64,000 bases of DNA, taken from contig NZ_VKKH01000009.1 of assembly GCF_007197995.1 (NCBI RefSeq), forward strand, positions 186,001-250,000, read 5' to 3'. Each line of letters starts with the position of its first letter. The stretch's first letter is position 1. Below, one piece after another: positions 1 to 10,103 of this stretch. Below the pieces are notes generated by a model. The model was not told where the DNA came from and searched no databases. It saw nothing but the letters and a program-made list of their open reading frames with translations. A program made the translations under genes and the position numbers. This DNA comes from Aliiglaciecola sp. M165 (GTDB taxonomy: Bacteria > Pseudomonadota > Gammaproteobacteria > Enterobacterales > Alteromonadaceae).

Positions 1-1493
1 TCAAACTTTCCTAGTCTCAAGTCTCGAATTATTTCTATTCGTTCCACCGTATCAATATCGGAATGTAAGTAACGCACCTTTATGCCATGTTCATCAAGAT
101 AATCGCTAAGATCTTCTGCCATGCGTTTGGTCAAGGTCGTCACCAGAATACGTTCGTTCACCGCTACGCGCTTATGAATTTCAGACATAACGTCATCAAC
201 CTGTGTGGCGACCGGGCGAACTTCTAATACGGGATCAATCAATCCCGTCGGACGAACAACTTGCTCAATGACATCATCTCCCGACTTTTCCAATTCGTGT
301 TTGCCGGGGGTAGCCGACACATAAATGGTTTGCGGTGATATCTGTTCAAATTCTTCAAACTTTAACGGTCGATTGTCTAGCGCCGAAGGCAATCTAAAGC
401 CAAATTCTACCAGCGTCTCTTTTCTTGAGCGGTCACCTTTATACATGGCACCAATTTGTGACACAGTTACGTGAGACTCATCGATGAATAACAACCCATC
501 TGCAGGAAAATAGTCAATCAACGTAGGTGGTGGCTCACCAGGCGCTCTACCTGACAAATAGCGGGAATAGTTTTCAATTCCAGAGCAATAACCAAGCTCT
601 TGCATCATTTCTATATCAAACTGGGTGCGTTGCACAATACGTTGTTCTTCAATCAGTTTGTTTACCGATTTAAGCTGTTCTTTTCTTTCTTTAAGCTCGA
701 CTTTTATCTCGTCGATAGCAGACAGTATCTTTTCACGAGGAGTAACGTAATGAGTTTTCGGAAACACTGTTGTGCGTGTTACGGTGCTTTCTACTGCCCC
801 TGTCAATGGGTCGAATAAGCGGATGGCGTCGATTTCCTCATCAAACAGCTCAACTCTGACCCCTTGTTTTTCAGAATCCGCGGGAAATATATCAATCACA
901 TCCCCTCTAACGCGGAAAGTGCCTCGTTCGAAAGAAATATCGTTACGGGTGTATTGCAGTTCAGCAAGTCTGCGCAGAATCGCCCGCTGATCCATCAGAT
1001 CGCCTTGACGAAGATGTAACAACATTTTCATGTAGGATTCTGGATCACCCAAACCGTAAATTGCAGAAACACTGGAGACAATAACAACGTCTCGACGCTC
1101 CATTAATGATTTTGTAGCAGATAAACGCATTTGCTCAATATGATCGTTTATCGATGAATCTTTTTCGATGAAGGTATCTGTACTTGGCACATAGGCTTCA
1201 GGTTGATAGTAGTCATAATAAGAAACAAAATACTCTACCGCATTATTGGGAAAAAATTCCTTCATCTCACCATAGAGTTGGGCTGCCAGGGTTTTATTGT
1301 GGGCCAGGATCAAAGTTGGGCGTTGGACTTGATTAATAACATTCGCCATCGTAAAGGTTTTACCTGAGCCTGTTACTCCCAGAAGCGTCTGACTGGCCAA
1401 TCCACACTCCAAACCATCCACCAGGCTTTCAATCGCTTTAGGTTGGTCGCCAGCGGGTTGATATTTAGAGTTAAGTTCAAACGGTCTATTCAC
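1..1493 (-). CDS. uvrB: UvrABC excinuclease subunit B, 3-prime end outside window
   Basis: Damage-verifying helicase subunit of nucleotide excision repair, cytoplasmic, works with UvrA and UvrC. The reading frame is open from a GTG at 1491-1493 to the left edge, about 497 of the usual 670 codons. The start reads (M)[18 protein letters not shown], matching the UvrB amino terminus. Visible motifs are Walker A GVTGSGKT near residue 39, the damage-binding beta-hairpin region with YDYYQPEAY near residue 93, and DESHVT of the Walker B helicase motif near residue 338. The carboxy-terminal UvrC-binding part is not in the window. Its GTG lies only three bases after the MATE stop codon, so it may be co-transcribed with that gene. 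No LexA-box-like operator was recognised directly upstream. Confidence 0.95.
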   Translation of the reverse strand, partial: MNRPFELNSKYQPAGDQPKAIESLVDGLECGLASQTLLGVTGSGKTFTMANVINQVQRPTLILAHNKTLAAQLYGEMKEFFPNNAVEYFVSYYDYYQPEAYVPSTDTFIEKDSSINDHIEQMRLSATKSLMERRDVVIVSSVSAIYGLGDPESYMKMLLHLRQGDLMDQRAILRRLAELQYTRNDISFERGTFRVRGDVIDIFPADSEKQGVRVELFDEEIDAIRLFDPLTGAVESTVTRTTVFPKTHYVTPREKILSAIDEIKVELKERKEQLKSVNKLIEEQRIVQRTQFDIEMMQELGYCSGIENYSRYLSGRAPGEPPPTLIDYFPADGLLFIDESHVTVSQIGAMYKGDRSRKETLVEFGFRLPSALDNRPLKFEEFEQISPQTIYVSATPGKHELEKSGDDVIEQVVRPTGLIDPVLEVRPVATQVDDVMSEIHKRVAVNERILVTTLTKRMAEDLSDYLDEHGIKVRYLHSDIDTVERIEIIRDLRLGKF

Positions 1494-1496
1494 TCA

Positions 1497-2879
1497 CTAA
1501 TTTCCTTCACTACTTGTTGAGGCCGCTAATCGACACGAACTGCTGTGCATAAACCAAAAATAAGCAACTGCCGCAGTAAAGATGTTGGCCAAAACTGTCC
1601 CCCAGAATATGCCTGGGATTTGGTACCATTGACTTCCTAAGTAAGCCAGTGGGACAAAAAATACAAAGAGCCTAATGATACTTAATATCATTGCTGACAT
1701 CGGTTTGTGCATGGCATTAAATGAGGAATTGGTCAAAATAACGATGCCTTGCAATCCGTATCCAATCGGTACGATCATCAAGAACATAGTGATCAGATCT
1801 GCCACAGATTGCTCTTCTGCAAAAAGTGCTGCGATATAGGGAGCGGCGAGCCACAACAGCCCATAAATCACCAGCTGGAAAACAATCACAAAACGCAGAG
1901 CTAAGGTGTAACTTTGCCTGACTCTATCAATTTTATTTGCGCCGTAATTTTGGCTGATAAAAGGCGGTAGTGACATAGAAAGCGCTAAAACAACGATACT
2001 GGCAATCGATTCCAACCGACTCCCTACTCCCCATGCGGCGACGGCTGCTGGACCATAACCAGCAATAATAGCCGTCACTACTCCCCCGGCAATTGGGGTG
2101 AGCATATTGGACCCGGCGGCAGGTAATCCAATTCTCAATACATCTCGACCAGTTAGTTTAAGTTCTGACCAGGTAAGCAGCCGAGGCAGCATCAATTTGC
2201 GCTTGATGGCCAGTAGATACAAAATATAAATCAGTCCAAGACCCCAGGCGATAGCCGTCGCTAATGCTGCGCCTTTGATCCCCATTGCCGGGAATGGCCC
2301 CCAACCAAAAATTAATATGGGATCGAGCACCGCATTAATAAAACCGCCACTGGCCATGACAATGCTTGGCGTTTTGGTGTCACCAGAAGCTCTCAGTACA
2401 CTGTTGCCAACCATAGGCACAGCGAGAAAAATTCCGGCACTATACCAAATCAGCATATAGTCACGAATGTAAGGCAGTAAATCGTCTGTGGCACCTAACA
2501 TTCTAAAAATCGGGTCTATGGTCAGTGCGCCGATCAATGCCAGAACACCAACCATCACGAATGACAACATCAAAGCGCCTGTTGCATACTCCTTGGCTAG
2601 ATGTTTTTCACCAGATCCCAAACATCGACCGATGGTGGCTGAGGCACCGATACCTAAACCAATGTTCAGACTGATAATGGTAAATGTCACAGGGAATGTA
2701 AAACTTATCGCAGCAAGCTCTTCTGTGCCAAGTAAACTGACAAAAAAGGTGTCAACTAATCCAAAGGTCATTAGCATAATCATGCCAAGTATCATCGGCA
2801 TCGTCATGCGCTTTAGCGTCCCACCTATGGGTCCATTAAGAAGATCGTTGTTTCTTTTTGAATTGTCGGATTGACTCAC
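1497..2879 (-). CDS. MATE family multidrug/Na+ antiporter
   Basis: Inner-membrane exporter of the MATE family (two MatE domains, twelve predicted membrane segments, 460 residues, the usual family length). Such proteins expel cationic drugs in exchange for Na+ or H+. The amino-terminal segment with PMILGMIMLMTFGLVDTFF and the glycine-rich GLGIGASATIGRCLGSGE loop resemble the first MatE repeat; the second repeat begins near residue 240 (RIGLPAAGSNMLTPIAGG). The start is a GTG at 2877-2879 with a GAGA stretch upstream. It ends three bases before uvrB, an arrangement that suggests a shared transcript. The substrate cannot be told from sequence. Confidence 0.9.
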   Translation of the reverse strand: MSQSDNSKRNNDLLNGPIGGTLKRMTMPMILGMIMLMTFGLVDTFFVSLLGTEELAAISFTFPVTFTIISLNIGLGIGASATIGRCLGSGEKHLAKEYATGALMLSFVMVGVLALIGALTIDPIFRMLGATDDLLPYIRDYMLIWYSAGIFLAVPMVGNSVLRASGDTKTPSIVMASGGFINAVLDPILIFGWGPFPAMGIKGAALATAIAWGLGLIYILYLLAIKRKLMLPRLLTWSELKLTGRDVLRIGLPAAGSNMLTPIAGGVVTAIIAGYGPAAVAAWGVGSRLESIASIVVLALSMSLPPFISQNYGANKIDRVRQSYTLALRFVIVFQLVIYGLLWLAAPYIAALFAEEQSVADLITMFLMIVPIGYGLQGIVILTNSSFNAMHKPMSAMILSIIRLFVFFVPLAYLGSQWYQIPGIFWGTVLANIFTAAVAYFWFMHSSSCRLAASTSSEGN

Positions 2880-3856
2880 GTAATTCTGTCTCTTTAATCA
2901 ATGTGGGAAAGTGCTGTTTAAACGATGATATTGTGCCTGTTTGAGTGTGGAGTTTAGTCAACACAAAACAACTGCAAATAAGTCGATGAAACTTAAGTAT
3001 CTAAAGGACAAAAAAGCTGTTAAAAAAGATATCCGATGTCCAATACATCATATTAAGTCAGACAGCGAAGCAAATAAATTCCTATTTTGCTTATCTGAGA
3101 GTAAATCAGCATAGTTAGCATCAAAAAAGCAAAAAGCCGCCAATTTTTGCAGTGATAGTATTTTGACACTTAATGTCAATAAAGTGCCGTTATTCAATCT
3201 GTTAATAACAATATAGTGAGAATTTTAATAAAGTACACACAGCAGCGGACAATCTCGGTAAGGATACTTACCCAAAAATATCACCACCCCTCATATAAAA
3301 CTTATACCATTGATTTTATTGGATTTTATTTTATTTTCCAAAAAACTCGTATAACATGTTGACAATATCCTTTTGCTTTGAGCTTATAAACTGAAACAGT
3401 TACTCACAGAGTTATCCACAGGAATCGTGGATAACTGTACTTAGCCCAATGACAGCGCCATATTACAGTTATGTGACGAAAAATTAGGTAAGTCGACACT
3501 AACCTTATGAGCTGTAACTTTATGTTTCAGTTTTATGAAACACTGATCACACGAACAGTGATCAACGATTTATTTATAACAATTTAATCTAGAAACCCAC
3601 TAAATTCGTTATTAAGCGAAGTGACCTTGTTGGCATTGATTTTGCCCAAATTTTGGGCAGCACTTTTTGCCTTTTTAGTAATCTGTAAGCGCTTTCCAAA
3701 AAGCCACAAAAACACTAAAAATTCGCGTGTAATCTCTCCTTTCAAAAAGACAAAAAATATGAATGACCAAAATGGCGATTTATTCAACAAATCATCGTCC
3801 TTCTGATGGATAAAGCATCAATTAACGCTTTTGTCTAAAAAACCTCAGATATTGTA
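2880..3856. other. Gene-free region, about 1 kb
   Basis: No convincing coding sequence. Two short overlapping reading frames on opposite strands (about 3584-3806) have no ribosome binding site and no recognisable product. The stretch is A+T rich and contains several inverted repeats: TTGACACTTAATGTCAA at 3163-3179, the DnaA-box pair at 3410-3436, and TGATCAC / GTGATCA around 3544-3562. It separates the MATE-uvrB pair from the divergently oriented tRNA and rsx genes and probably holds promoters for both. Confidence 0.6.
3410..3436. promoter_or_regulatory. Inverted pair of DnaA-box-like sites
   Basis: AGTTATCCAC (3410-3419) and GTGGATAACT (3427-3436) form a perfect ten-base inverted repeat with a seven-base spacer. 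The left arm contains TTATCCACA, an exact match to the TTATNCACA DnaA-box consensus; the right arm read on the other strand gives TTATCCACG, one mismatch. It could be a DnaA-binding site, or a hairpin that resembles one. No dnaA or other origin gene is near. Confidence 0.45.
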
Positions 3857-3885
3857 TTGACAGCGCGGCTGTTGCTCATTAATAT
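3857..3885 (+). promoter_or_regulatory. Sigma-70 promoter of the tRNA-Asn pair
   Basis: TTGACA at 3857-3862, a 17-base spacer, then TAATAT at 3880-3885. A G+C-rich stretch (CGCCTCCG) follows the -10 box, as in stringently controlled stable-RNA promoters. The first tRNA begins 21 bases after the -10 box. Confidence 0.8.
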
Positions 3886-3906
3886 TCGCCTCCGTTGAAA
3901 ATCTGG

Positions 3907-3983
3907 TCCCCCTTAGCTCAGTTGGTTAGAGCGACGGACTGTTAATCCGCAGGTCCCCCGTTCAAATCGGGGAGGGGGAGCCA
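3907..3983 (+). tRNA. tRNA-Asn (anticodon GTT), first copy
   Basis: A 77-base cloverleaf with encoded CCA. The acceptor stem TCCCCCT pairs with AGGGGGA, the D-arm reads GCTCAGTTGGTTAGAGC, the anticodon GTT is at 3941-3943 in loop CTGTTAA, and the T-arm is CCCCG TTCAAAT CGGGG. Identical to the second copy 21 bases downstream. Confidence 0.97.
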
Positions 3984-4004
3984 ACTTCAACAGTACAATT
4001 TGAT

Positions 4005-4081
4005 TCCCCCTTAGCTCAGTTGGTTAGAGCGACGGACTGTTAATCCGCAGGTCCCCCGTTCAAATCGGGGAGGGGGAGCCA
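4005..4081 (+). tRNA. tRNA-Asn (anticodon GTT), second copy
   Basis: Identical over all 77 bases, CCA included, to the copy at 3907-3983; the anticodon GTT is at 4039-4041. The 21-base spacer contains no promoter, so both are probably cut from one precursor. No clear rho-independent terminator was seen before the rsx promoter. Confidence 0.97.
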
Positions 4082-4158
4082 AATTCCTCCAGGCTATGCG
4101 CGTTCAACAAAGCTTTTACTGTTCAAAAAACCATCGCAATATCCCTATAAATATCAAG

Positions 4159-4187
4159 TTGTTAAACTGCCCTTAAATTGGGATAAT
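4159..4187 (+). promoter_or_regulatory. Putative promoter of the rsx operon
   Basis: TTGTTA at 4159-4164, a 17-base spacer and GATAAT at 4182-4187. The rsxA ATG lies 42 bases after the -10 box, so a short leader is expected. Transcription reading through from the tRNA genes cannot be excluded. Confidence 0.6.
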
Positions 4188-4229
4188 AACCGAGTTTCCC
4201 CTCATCGTTAGGCGATATTCAATTTTTCC

Positions 4230-4811
4230 ATGACAGAATTTTTGGTTTTACTGATAGGCACAGTGCTGGTAAATAATTTTGTGTTGGTACAATTTCTTGG
4301 ATTGTGCCCGTTTATGGGCGTGTCTAACCGCTTAGAAACAGCCATTGGTATGTCTATGGCGACCACCTTTGTTCTGACCTTAGCTTCGCTTTCAAGCTAT
4401 TTGGTTGAACACTATGTTTTGATCCCTCTTGGCATTGGCTATCTTCGCACGTTGAGTTTTATTCTAGTGATTGCTGTTGTTGTGCAGTTTACTGAAATGG
4501 TTGTGCACAAAACCAGTCCAACTTTATATCGTCTATTAGGCATTTTTCTGCCGCTTATTACCACCAATTGTGCAGTATTAGGTGTTGCGCTGTTGAACGT
4601 TAATGAGCAACACAATTTTGTTGAGTCAGTCGTTTATGGTTTTGGTGCCGCTGCTGGGTTTTCTCTGGTGTTAATTTTGTTTTCAGCAATGCGTGAAAGA
4701 CTTGCTGCAGCGAATGTCCCTACCCCGTTTAAAGGTGCGTCAATTGCGATGATTACCGCTGGGCTAATGTCACTGGCATTTATGGGCTTTACGGGGTTAG
4801 TAAAATTCTAA
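4230..4811 (+). CDS. rsxA: Electron transport complex subunit RsxA/RnfA
   Basis: Integral membrane subunit of the Rsx/Rnf ion-translocating ferredoxin:NAD oxidoreductase. It has 193 residues, the same length as E. coli RsxA, with six hydrophobic segments and the conserved [14 protein letters not shown] start and ITTNCAVLG segment near residue 110. The two halves of RsxA and RsxE carry cysteine motifs (LGLCPF, TNCAVLG) thought to bind a shared iron-sulfur centre. First gene of an rsxABCDGE-nth operon. Its TAA overlaps the rsxB ATG by one base (TAATG), implying coupled translation. The ribosome binding site is weak. In E. coli this complex also keeps SoxR reduced; soxR is not in the window. Confidence 0.96.
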   Translation: MTEFLVLLIGTVLVNNFVLVQFLGLCPFMGVSNRLETAIGMSMATTFVLTLASLSSYLVEHYVLIPLGIGYLRTLSFILVIAVVVQFTEMVVHKTSPTLYRLLGIFLPLITTNCAVLGVALLNVNEQHNFVESVVYGFGAAAGFSLVLILFSAMRERLAAANVPTPFKGASIAMITAGLMSLAFMGFTGLVKF

Positions 4812-5365
4812 TGACTATCTTCGCTGCTCTGATCTCAATTGGAATAATGGCACTCGTGTTTGGCGCCATTTTGGGTTACGCAGCTATTCGCTTCAAAGTA
4901 GAAAGCGACCCTTTGGTAGAGCAAATTGATGAAATCTTGCCACAAACCCAATGTGGACAATGTGGTTATCCAGGCTGCCGTCCTTATGCTGAGGCCATCG
5001 CTAATGGAGATGACATCAACAAGTGCCCTCCCGGTGGTGAAGCAACCATTAAAAACCTGGCCGACCTAATGGGTGTTGAACCTAAGCCTCTTGACGAAGC
5101 CCATGGTAGCGAAGATGTTAAAAAGGTTGCCTTCATTCGAGAAGACGAATGCATTGGTTGTACTAAATGTATCCAAGCCTGCCCTGTTGATGCCATTATT
5201 GGCGCGGCAAAACATATGCATACAGTTATTGAAGATGAGTGCACGGGCTGCGACCTATGTGTCGACCCATGCCCTGTTGATTGCATTGATATGATCCCGT
5301 TGACCCAAACGACTGCTTCCTGGCGCTGGCAGCTAGAGTCGATACCTGTCAAACAAGTGAGTTGA
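4811..5365 (+). CDS. rsxB: Electron transport complex subunit RsxB/RnfB
   Basis: Iron-sulfur subunit of the Rsx complex, 184 residues. An amino-terminal membrane anchor (residues 1-25) is followed by a 4Fe-4S domain with CGQCGYPGC near residue 45, then two ferredoxin-type motifs, [12 protein letters not shown] near residue 114 and [12 protein letters not shown] near residue 144. It passes electrons between soluble donors and the membrane subunits. Overlaps rsxA by one base; ten bases separate it from rsxC. Confidence 0.96.
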   Translation: MTIFAALISIGIMALVFGAILGYAAIRFKVESDPLVEQIDEILPQTQCGQCGYPGCRPYAEAIANGDDINKCPPGGEATIKNLADLMGVEPKPLDEAHGSEDVKKVAFIREDECIGCTKCIQACPVDAIIGAAKHMHTVIEDECTGCDLCVDPCPVDCIDMIPLTQTTASWRWQLESIPVKQVS

Positions 5366-5375
5366 GGAATAGGAT

Positions 5376-7601
5376 TTGTATAATCAATACGATGACATCG
5401 TAAACCGCCTCAACCAAGACCGGCTTTGGGATTTTCCAGGTGGTGTGCACCCACCAGAATTTAAAACCCTGTCGAATCAAAAAGACATCGCGCGAATTCC
5501 GATGCCGGCCAAGTTATATGTCACGGTAAAACAGCATATTGGCGTTGAAGGCAATCTTGTTGTTGAGGTGGGTGACAGAGTATTAAAAGGTCAGGCCCTA
5601 ACCCGCAGTTCCAATCCTTTTTCCGTGCCAGTGCATGCTCCGTCATCAGGTACGGTTACGCATATTGGCCCCCATGTTTCCGCGCACCCATCTGGGATAA
5701 AAGAGCTAAGCGTCGAAATCAGCACAGACGAATTCGAAAAATGGATTGAGCTGAATCCCATTTTGGATTACCAACAGAAACCCAAAGCGCAGATAGTCGA
5801 GGCAATATGTAACGCTGGGATCAGCGGCATGGGGGGTGCAGGCTTCCCAACTCATATCAAGGCGTCGCCCAAAAAAGATGTCGAGTTCCTCATCGTTAAT
5901 GGCGTGGAATGCGAACCCTACATCAGCTCAGACGATAGATTAATGCGAGAGCATGCGTGGCAAATTCGTCAGGGTATTGACGTTTTGGTGCATTTGCTCT
6001 CACCTAAAATGGTGATTGTTGCCATTGAAGACAACAAACCTGAAGCTATCGAAGCTATGCAGGTGGCCTGTCAGGAAAACGCCAAGTATCGCGTTGTGTC
6101 GATTCCCACTAAGTACCCCGCAGGCGGAGAGAAACAACTCATCCAGGTCTTGACCAATCGTGAAGTTCCAGGAAGAGGTCTGCCTATTGATGTGGGCGTG
6201 ATCATGCATAACGTGGGCACTTGTTACGCCATAGCCGATGCCATTTTTAGTGGCAAACCCTTAATTGAAAGAGTGGTTACCTTAACAGGTGAAGCGTTCA
6301 AGCGCCCTCAAAACGTATGGGCGCCGATAGGAACACCGATTTCTCATTTGTTGGAATTTGGACAATATCGAGAGCACAAGCAACGTCAAGCGAAGGTCAT
6401 CATGGGCGGCCCCATGATGGGCTTCGATGTCATCAATGCTGATGTGCCAGTAGTAAAAATCACCAACTGTATACTCGCACCATCGGCAGCAGAAGTCGCA
6501 GAGCCTGGACCTGAACAACCCTGTATTCGCTGCAGTGCCTGTGCAGATGCTTGCCCTGCCAGTTTATTACCTCAACAATTGTTCTGGCATAGCAAAGCCA
6601 AAGAATACGACAAAGCACAAGATTACAACTTGTTTGATTGTATTGAATGTGGCGCCTGTGCTTATGTGTGTCCCAGTGAAATTCCGCTAGTGCATTATTA
6701 CCGTATTGCTAAATCTGACATTCGCAATCAGCAACATGAAAAAGACCAGGCAGATAAGGCACGTGAGCGATTTGAAGCGCGTAAAGCCAGGTTAGAACGT
6801 GAGCAAAAAGAACGCGAAGAAAAACACGCCAAAGCGGCCGAAGCAAGACGTCAAGCAATGAGTGAAAAAGGCAGTGACGCAAAAGATAAAATAGCAGCTG
6901 CCCTTGCACGTGCTAAGGCTAAAAAGCAAGGCACAGCGTCTGACGCCGCCTCAACAGAAGACGCAGCTTCTGCATCGGTAACGAAAACGCCTGAATCATC
7001 CCAAACAGTCAAACAAGACAAAGTCGCGGCGGCGATTGCCAGAGCCAAAGCCAAACGCGCCGCAGCTAAAGCACAGCTAAGTGAAACGCCCGATGCGGTA
7101 CCCGCACAGCCCGAAGCTCAGGAAAAGCCCAGTGAAGTAAAAAAAGAAAAAGTTGCTATTGCGATCGCCAAAGCTAAAGCTAAGCGCGAAGCCGCTAAAG
7201 CGGCTAGAGCAAAAGAGTTAGATAAGCAAAGCACAGAAACGGTAACCGCAGAACCCACTTCTAAAGAAGATTCTAAAGTGAACGCTAAATCTGACAAAGA
7301 TACAAAAGTTGCTGCAGCGATTGCTAAAGCCAAGGCCAAAAGACAGCTACAAAAAGCGCAGCAAGAAGCACCTGTTGCTGAAGGCAAATCAGCCCCCAAG
7401 CCATCAAGCGCTAAAAAGGCCACCAAGCCGGCAGAAAGTAAGCAACAAGAAACGCCTGAACTTACAGCTGCACAAATTAGAAAACAAAAAGTCGAAGCCG
7501 CTGTGGCAAAAGCGAAAGAGAAAAACCTGCAAGCCAAGGCTAAACGAGACGCAGCGAAAAAAGCAAAACTGCAGGCACAGTCAGAAAAGGATGAAAATTA
7601 A
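5376..7601 (+). CDS. rsxC: Electron transport complex subunit RsxC/RnfC with repetitive tail
   Basis: NADH-interacting flavoprotein subunit of Rsx, 741 residues. The amino-terminal part has WDFPGGVHPPE and a KQHIGVEGNLVVEVGD lipoyl-like fold, then the NADH/FMN domain (GMGGAGFPTHIK near 150, NGVECEPY near 172). Two 4Fe-4S motifs follow: CIRCSACADACP near residue 382 and CIECGACAYVCP near 421. After about residue 450 comes a long Lys/Ala/Glu-rich, probably helical tail with five copies of a KVAAAIAKAKAKR-like motif (near residues 503, 548, 591, 643, 704). Such tails are known in enterobacterial RsxC. The start is TTG at 5376-5378 behind GAGGAATAGGA; no in-frame ATG lies nearby. Confidence 0.95.
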   Translation: MYNQYDDIVNRLNQDRLWDFPGGVHPPEFKTLSNQKDIARIPMPAKLYVTVKQHIGVEGNLVVEVGDRVLKGQALTRSSNPFSVPVHAPSSGTVTHIGPHVSAHPSGIKELSVEISTDEFEKWIELNPILDYQQKPKAQIVEAICNAGISGMGGAGFPTHIKASPKKDVEFLIVNGVECEPYISSDDRLMREHAWQIRQGIDVLVHLLSPKMVIVAIEDNKPEAIEAMQVACQENAKYRVVSIPTKYPAGGEKQLIQVLTNREVPGRGLPIDVGVIMHNVGTCYAIADAIFSGKPLIERVVTLTGEAFKRPQNVWAPIGTPISHLLEFGQYREHKQRQAKVIMGGPMMGFDVINADVPVVKITNCILAPSAAEVAEPGPEQPCIRCSACADACPASLLPQQLFWHSKAKEYDKAQDYNLFDCIECGACAYVCPSEIPLVHYYRIAKSDIRNQQHEKDQADKARERFEARKARLEREQKEREEKHAKAAEARRQAMSEKGSDAKDKIAAALARAKAKKQGTASDAASTEDAASASVTKTPESSQTVKQDKVAAAIARAKAKRAAAKAQLSETPDAVPAQPEAQEKPSEVKKEKVAIAIAKAKAKREAAKAARAKELDKQSTETVTAEPTSKEDSKVNAKSDKDTKVAAAIAKAKAKRQLQKAQQEAPVAEGKSAPKPSSAKKATKPAESKQQETPELTAAQIRKQKVEAAVAKAKEKNLQAKAKRDAAKKAKLQAQSEKDEN

Positions 7602-7607
7602 TCTCTT

Positions 7608-8711
7608 ATGAGTTTTAAAATGGCAAGCTCTCCGCACCAGCGTGTCAAGCGCACTACCGGACAGGTAATGCGTTTAGTGATTTACGCGGGTATTCCAGGC
7701 TTGGCCTTGCAAACTTGGTTTTTCGGATACGGAGCACTTATACATTTTGCAATAGCTGCGCTAACCGTTATCGTTACCGAAGCTGCAATTCTTGAAATGC
7801 GCAAGAAAAATTTTGAAACAGCTATCAAGGATAGTAGTGCGCTGCTTACTGCATTTTTAATTGCAATTTGCATCCCTCCCTTTGCTCCTTGGTGGATCAC
7901 CGTCATTGGTAGTTTTTTCGCAATAGCCATTGTTAAACAATTATACGGCGGTTTGGGATTCAACTTATTTAATCCGGCGATGGCAGCTTACGTAATGTTG
8001 TTGGTATCGTTCCCAGTGCAAATGTCGACCTGGGCAATTCCGCAGGAAATGAGCCAATTTCCTCAATCCTTCTCCGACTCATTCAGCATTATTTTTACTG
8101 GATTTAGCGCTGAAGGCTACAGTATTGAGCAATTGCGCACGCACATAGATGGTTACACGTTAGCCACGCCACTAGATGCGGTGAAAACCGCGGTCAGTCA
8201 GGGAATGACAGTACAAGAAAGCTTCCAAGGTGCAATCTTCGAAAAAGGCTTGGGTGTAGGGTGGTTCTGGATCAATGCTGCCTATCTTTTGGGTGGTCTT
8301 TTGTTATTGAAACTTAAAGTCATCAATTGGCATATACCTGGCGGCGTCATTGCAGGGATTAGTGTGGTTTCATTAATTATGTACCTTACCGATGATGGAC
8401 TGTACACATCCCCTATGTTCCATTTGTTCAGCGGCGGATTAATGATGGGCGCGTTCTTTATCGCAACAGACCCTGTGTCGGCTTCGACAACGAATAGAGG
8501 CCGATTTATTTTTGGGTTCGGTATTGGACTTTGGACATACATTATTCGTACTTGGGGCGGCTATCCAGATGCCATAGCTTTTGCGGTGCTAATTATGAAT
8601 ATGGCAGTGCCGTTGATCGATTATTACACCCAACCACGCACTTATGGCCATCGCTCTGGTCATAATAAAGCAATCAAAGCAAAAGATTCAGATAAGCAGT
8701 CAGGCTCATGA
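7608..8711 (+). CDS. rsxD: Electron transport complex subunit RsxD/RnfD
   Basis: Membrane subunit of Rsx related to NqrB, 367 residues (E. coli RsxD is 352), about ten membrane segments. The segment [10 protein letters not shown] near residue 182 fits the flavinylation site in which FMN is bound covalently to a threonine. [14 protein letters not shown] near residue 285 is the conserved signature of the NqrB/RnfD family. It follows rsxC after six bases; its TGA overlaps the rsxG ATG by four bases. Confidence 0.96.
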   Translation: MSFKMASSPHQRVKRTTGQVMRLVIYAGIPGLALQTWFFGYGALIHFAIAALTVIVTEAAILEMRKKNFETAIKDSSALLTAFLIAICIPPFAPWWITVIGSFFAIAIVKQLYGGLGFNLFNPAMAAYVMLLVSFPVQMSTWAIPQEMSQFPQSFSDSFSIIFTGFSAEGYSIEQLRTHIDGYTLATPLDAVKTAVSQGMTVQESFQGAIFEKGLGVGWFWINAAYLLGGLLLLKLKVINWHIPGGVIAGISVVSLIMYLTDDGLYTSPMFHLFSGGLMMGAFFIATDPVSASTTNRGRFIFGFGIGLWTYIIRTWGGYPDAIAFAVLIMNMAVPLIDYYTQPRTYGHRSGHNKAIKAKDSDKQSGS

Positions 8712-9385
8712 AAAAAAGTATACTTAACAATGGCATGATACTGACAGGCTTTGCATTGGCTACTACGGCCATGATTGCCCTAACCTTCACCGGCACCAAG
8801 GACAAAATTGAACAACAACTTGTGCAAAAACGCCTTTCTATACTTAATGCGATTATCCCTGCGGAAAGTTATGACAATGATATTCATCACGATTGCACAA
8901 TTGCTGTAAATGAGGAATTTTTGGGTACCGACCAGCCTCATGCGATTTATTTGGCTCGCAAGCAAAATCAACCTGTGGCGATGGCGATAGAAACAACAGC
9001 GCCAAATGGTTACAGTGGTAAAATTGAACTCATAGTTGGCGTTGACCTTGAGGGTAAAGTTAGTGGCGTAAGGGTATTGGATCACAAAGAAACCCCTGGC
9101 CTGGGCGACAAAATCGAACTGCGGGTGAGCGATTGGATAACGTCGTTCACTGGCAAAACCGTCACTGATAATAACCTTGATGATTGGCAAGTGAAAAAAG
9201 ACGGTGGACAGTTTGATCAGTTTACAGGCGCAACCATCACACCTAGAGCGGTTGTCAACGCGGTGAAAAATGCAGCCTTATTTGCGAAGCAGAACCAGTC
9301 AAAGTTATTCAATAGTGCGGTTCAGTGCGAACAAGGTGCAAGTGATGCTAAACCCGACACGTCTACTTCAAGTGATCAGTCATGA
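8708..9385 (+). CDS. rsxG: Electron transport complex subunit RsxG/RnfG
   Basis: Periplasmic-facing FMN subunit of Rsx, 225 residues. One amino-terminal membrane anchor (residues 8-28) is followed by an FMN-binding domain with [12 protein letters not shown] near residue 128 and [14 protein letters not shown] near residue 171. The second threonine of TGAT is the covalent FMN attachment site in characterised homologues. Overlaps rsxD and rsxE by four bases each (ATGA). Confidence 0.96.
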   Translation: MKKSILNNGMILTGFALATTAMIALTFTGTKDKIEQQLVQKRLSILNAIIPAESYDNDIHHDCTIAVNEEFLGTDQPHAIYLARKQNQPVAMAIETTAPNGYSGKIELIVGVDLEGKVSGVRVLDHKETPGLGDKIELRVSDWITSFTGKTVTDNNLDDWQVKKDGGQFDQFTGATITPRAVVNAVKNAALFAKQNQSKLFNSAVQCEQGASDAKPDTSTSSDQS

Positions 9386-10080
9386 ATGAATACCAAGAGC
9401 TAAGTTGGCAAGGCCTGTGGAAAAACAACCCGGCAATTGTGCAATTGTTGGGTTTATGCCCGTTGTTGGCAGTGACCATGACAGTGGTCAATGGATTGGG
9501 CTTGGGATTAGCCACTACCCTAGTATTGATCGGATCTAACTGCACCGTTTCATTGGTGAGAAATATGGTGCCTAACGAAATCCGCATTCCAATTTTTGTC
9601 ATGGTCATCGCGGCATTTGTGACAGTCATCCAATTACTTATGAACGCATACACCTTTAGCCTTTATGAATCTTTAGGGATCTTCATTCCGCTGATAGTGA
9701 CAAACTGTGCGATCATCGGCAGAGCAGAAGCCTATGCATCGAAAAACCCAGTTAAGTATGCAGCGTTTGACGGCTTAATGATGGGCGCAGGTTTTACAGC
9801 AATATTGGTCATTCTCGGTGGCATGCGCGAACTTTTGGGCAGCGGAACGCTGTTTGCCGGCGCCAACTTATTGTTAGGCGACTGGGCGACTATCCTCAAA
9901 GTCACGGTTTTCGAGCCGGAAAATCCATTTTTATTAGCCATTTTGCCCCCCGGTGCCTTTTTAGGCATGGGCTTACTTATCGCGTTCAAAAACGCGTTAG
10001 ATCGACGAGTAGAATCTTGGGTGGTAACACCTAGTGAAGAAAAAACCGTGCAACGGGCCCGTGTAACCGCCGATAGCTAA
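9382..10080 (+). CDS. rsxE: Electron transport complex subunit RsxE/RnfE
   Basis: Membrane subunit homologous to RsxA and NqrD, 232 residues (231 in E. coli), six membrane segments. [10 protein letters not shown] near residue 22 and [20 protein letters not shown] near residue 106 hold the paired cysteine motifs that match those of RsxA. Last gene of the rsx set; nth follows after 23 bases, as in E. coli. Confidence 0.96.
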   Translation: MNEYQELSWQGLWKNNPAIVQLLGLCPLLAVTMTVVNGLGLGLATTLVLIGSNCTVSLVRNMVPNEIRIPIFVMVIAAFVTVIQLLMNAYTFSLYESLGIFIPLIVTNCAIIGRAEAYASKNPVKYAAFDGLMMGAGFTAILVILGGMRELLGSGTLFAGANLLLGDWATILKVTVFEPENPFLLAILPPGAFLGMGLLIAFKNALDRRVESWVVTPSEEKTVQRARVTADS

Positions 10081-10103
10081 GCTCATAGGTTCTGAGAAAA
10101 ACA

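Noticed and set aside
3584-3806. Two overlapping short frames on opposite strands
   Set aside because: Low complexity Lys/Phe-rich, no ribosome binding site, no family; treated as noncoding.
3907-4081. tRNA-Asn genes as an integration site
   Set aside because: No integrase, no extra partial tRNA copy and core genes on the right; the second copy is full length and identical, a plain tandem duplication.
7118-7537. Ala/Leu-rich minus-strand frame inside rsxC
   Set aside because: It mirrors the Lys/Ala repeat tail of RsxC and has no start signals.
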